14,192 bases of DNA from Verrucomicrobiota bacterium (GTDB lineage Bacteria; Verrucomicrobiota; Verrucomicrobiia; Limisphaerales; UBA8199), in NCBI GenBank assembly GCA_026397855.1, contig JAPLUA010000011.1:1-14192 (forward strand), in the 5' to 3' direction. Both the position numbers and the translations under genes were made by a program. Positions 12,913-14,192 of this stretch are shown here, piece by piece. Every line of letters begins with the position of its first letter. The stretch's first letter is position 1. The notes under the pieces are model-generated. The model worked only from the letters and a program-made list of their open reading frames with translations. It was not told the DNA's origin and did not search any database.

Positions 12913-13473
12913 TCAGGATCTCGCAATCACCCGCTCTTTCACCGGCACAGCAGGGTTCCCCTGGTAAATCCAGTAAGCCTTCAGATCTTTCGTCGCTACA
13001 GAACCGGCCGTCAGGACCGCATGGCTGCCCACCGAAATACCTGGCCCCACGAAGCCCCCCGCCCCGACCCAGGCCCCCTGTTCTACACGAATTGTCTTCG
13101 TGATCAGATCGAAGGTCGGGGACTTGTAATCATGATTTCCCGTGCAAAGGAATGCGCGCTGCGAGATGCACACGTTATCTCCGATGGTTATGGGCGCGAG
13201 GTTCAGGAGCCAACACTCCTCACCCAGCCAGACGTGATTGCCGATCGTGAGCTTCCAGGGGAAGGTGATTTTGACGCCCGGCTTAATCACCACCGCGTGT
13301 CCCACGGAAGCGCCGAAGCAACGCAGGACTGCGCACTTGATGGCGGAAAGGCTGACCGGACAGAGTTGGAACAGCAGACGGCTCACAAGCAACCAAACCC
13401 CCTCCTTCAGGGGCCCGGCGCCACGGTCAAACTGGCCGGTCGAGAAGCGTGAGAGATCTACTTGCGGGGGCAT
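12913..13473 (-). CDS. WcaF-like hexapeptide acyltransferase
   Basis: A 186-residue cytoplasmic acetyltransferase of the left-handed beta-helix superfamily, WcaF (colanic acid acetyltransferase) type, which uses acetyl-CoA to acetylate sugars of an exopolysaccharide. After a 55-residue N-terminal helical part (LKEGVWLLVSRLLFQLCPVS), hexapeptide turns begin (VVIKPGVKITFPWKLTIGNH) and continue as VWLGEECWLLN, ITIGDNVCISQ, then the catalytic loop TGNHDY with His114, and VWVGAGG-type turns ending in AGSVATKDL and IYQGNPAVPVK. Length is typical of the family. The ATG at 13473 has no clear ribosome binding site, but no better in-frame start is visible. It is the most upstream biosynthetic gene in the window. 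Confidence 0.9.
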   Translation of the reverse strand: MPPQVDLSRFSTGQFDRGAGPLKEGVWLLVSRLLFQLCPVSLSAIKCAVLRCFGASVGHAVVIKPGVKITFPWKLTIGNHVWLGEECWLLNLAPITIGDNVCISQRAFLCTGNHDYKSPTFDLITKTIRVEQGAWVGAGGFVGPGISVGSHAVLTAGSVATKDLKAYWIYQGNPAVPVKERVIARS

Positions 13474-13706
13474 GGGGGCTCAAAGATCGACTATTCAAGA
13501 AGCTGACATGCTAACTGAGATCTCGGAAAGCTGCGGGCACGCGGCCAAGTGGATCCGGCAGCCGACTTGCCTGCCCTACTTTGGGGTTCGGAGGCGGAAA
13601 CCTCAAGCGCACCAGAGTATCCCGAAGTGACTTAAAGTGACCCGGAATTGTGAATTGTAGGGGGCTGGGGAATAGGTTGGGAGATTCGCTTTTAATCTGC
13701 GCTGCG
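13474..13706. other. Upstream region of the WcaF-like gene, no gene seen
   Basis: I find no protein-like frame and no repeat here except a degenerate TTTTAATCTGCG fragment near 13690 that leads into the hairpin array. It presumably holds the promoter of the WcaF-like gene, but I cannot point to a convincing one. Confidence 0.5.
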
Positions 13707-14104
13707 GCATCCCCGGCGATGTAACGCAGATTTTCAATCTGCCGTATCGCAGGTTTTCAACCTGCTGGCGTTAAAACCTGACCCAATCCAGGGCGGGCGA
13801 GCGTCCTCCCTCATTCCGGCCCTTACGCAGTCCGGGCGTGCTTGAGTTCGTCCGGAGGTCTGCCGATTGAAAATCGGCGATACGGCAGATTACAAATCTG
13901 CGTTACCGCATCCCCGGCGATGTAACGCAGATTTTCAATCTGCCGTATCGCAGGTTTTCAACCTGCTGGCGTTAAAGACTGACCCAATCCAAGGAGGGCG
14001 GGCGTCCTCCCTCATACCGGCCCTTACGCAGTCCGGGATTGAATTTGTTCGGAGGTCTGCCGATTGAAAATCGGCGATACAGCAGATTACAAATCTGCGT
14101 TACG
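13707..14104. repeat. Tandem ~200-bp repeats made of paired 3-nt-loop hairpins
   Basis: Two direct units (13707-13907 and 13908-14104) share long identical stretches. Each unit contains GCAGATT-TTC-AATCTGC and GCAGGTT-TTC-AACCTGC (13726-13765; 13927-13966), then CCGATT-GAA-AATCGG and GCAGATT-ACA-AATCTGC (13863-13901; 14060-14098). All have 6-7 bp stems and 3-nt loops. A truncated third unit starts at 14105 and a lone copy of the second pair lies at 11650-11688. Confidence 0.92.
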
Positions 14105-14192
14105 GCATCCCTGGCAGCAGTCCCAGAGGGAAGGCTGGCACCCTTGCCAGGGTGCATGGGGTGTTGAATCGGGTTACCGGTGGTATCGCTCG
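14105..14192. repeat. Repeat fragments at the right edge
   Basis: GCACCC-TTGCCA-GGGTGC forms a hairpin (about 14138-14155), and the last bases (TTACCGGTGGTATCGCTCG) resemble the beginning of another dispersed repeat family that I recall from Verrucomicrobia and Planctomycetes genomes. No gene is visible before the window ends. Confidence 0.45.

Noticed and set aside
13707..14104. CRISPR array
   Set aside because: The repeats are palindromic pairs within two ~200-bp tandem units, and the intervening sequences are also repeated rather than unique spacers. No cas gene is present.

Overview
The window is a chromosomal stretch of about 60% GC from a Gram-negative bacterium. I infer Verrucomicrobiota (Pedosphaera/Limisphaera-like) from an exosortase with a fused EpsI-like domain beside an O-antigen-ligase-type protein, large secreted beta-helix proteins, and dense dispersed hairpin repeats of a kind I associate with that phylum. 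No rRNA or other marker gene is present, so the taxonomy is an inference. Every gene I can support is on the minus strand, so the locus reads right to left.

Layout in transcription order: (a) 14192-13474, an array of short paired hairpins arranged as ~200 bp direct repeats, with no gene; (b) 13473-12913, a WcaF-type hexapeptide acetyltransferase; (c) 12827-11855, a Phd/YefM-RelE toxin-antitoxin pair enclosed by two nearly identical 140 bp direct repeats; (d) 11840-11031, repeat-filled DNA without genes; (e) 11030-8928, an exosortase/EpsI fusion; (f) 8854-8490, a decayed ParDE module; (g) 8389-6722, an O-antigen ligase/polymerase family membrane protein; (h) 6593-6318, an orphan VapB-like antitoxin; (i) 6261-6199, the beheaded N-terminus of a lost glycosyltransferase; (j) 6191-5037, an acyltransferase-3 membrane protein of lower GC; (k) 5035-4736, a possible 99-aa gene that exactly fills a gap; (l) 4729-3449, a GT4 glycosyltransferase followed by a rho-independent terminator; (m) 3385-2739, non-coding DNA with repeats; (n) 2738-1, a secreted right-handed beta-helix protein running off the left edge.

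The genes fit an exopolysaccharide/exosortase locus. The glycosyltransferase and the two acyltransferases would assemble and decorate a glycan, the Wzy-type protein would polymerise or ligate it, and the exosortase would cleave and anchor sorted surface proteins. The beta-helix protein could be an exported surface protein, but its C-terminus is outside the window.

The most unusual signal is a set of degenerate tandem repeats, all with a period of exactly 7 bp but with different core words, inside the open reading frames of three locus genes: 14 units in the glycosyltransferase, 12 in the ligase, and six tracts totalling about 36 units in the exosortase. They fall in linkers between domains or membrane segments and leave the frames open. 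Because 7 is not a multiple of 3, loss or gain of one unit would shift the frame, so they are candidate phase-variation or protein-length-variation tracts. A second theme is toxin-antitoxin debris and hairpin repeats between the genes, showing repeated insertion, recombination and decay.
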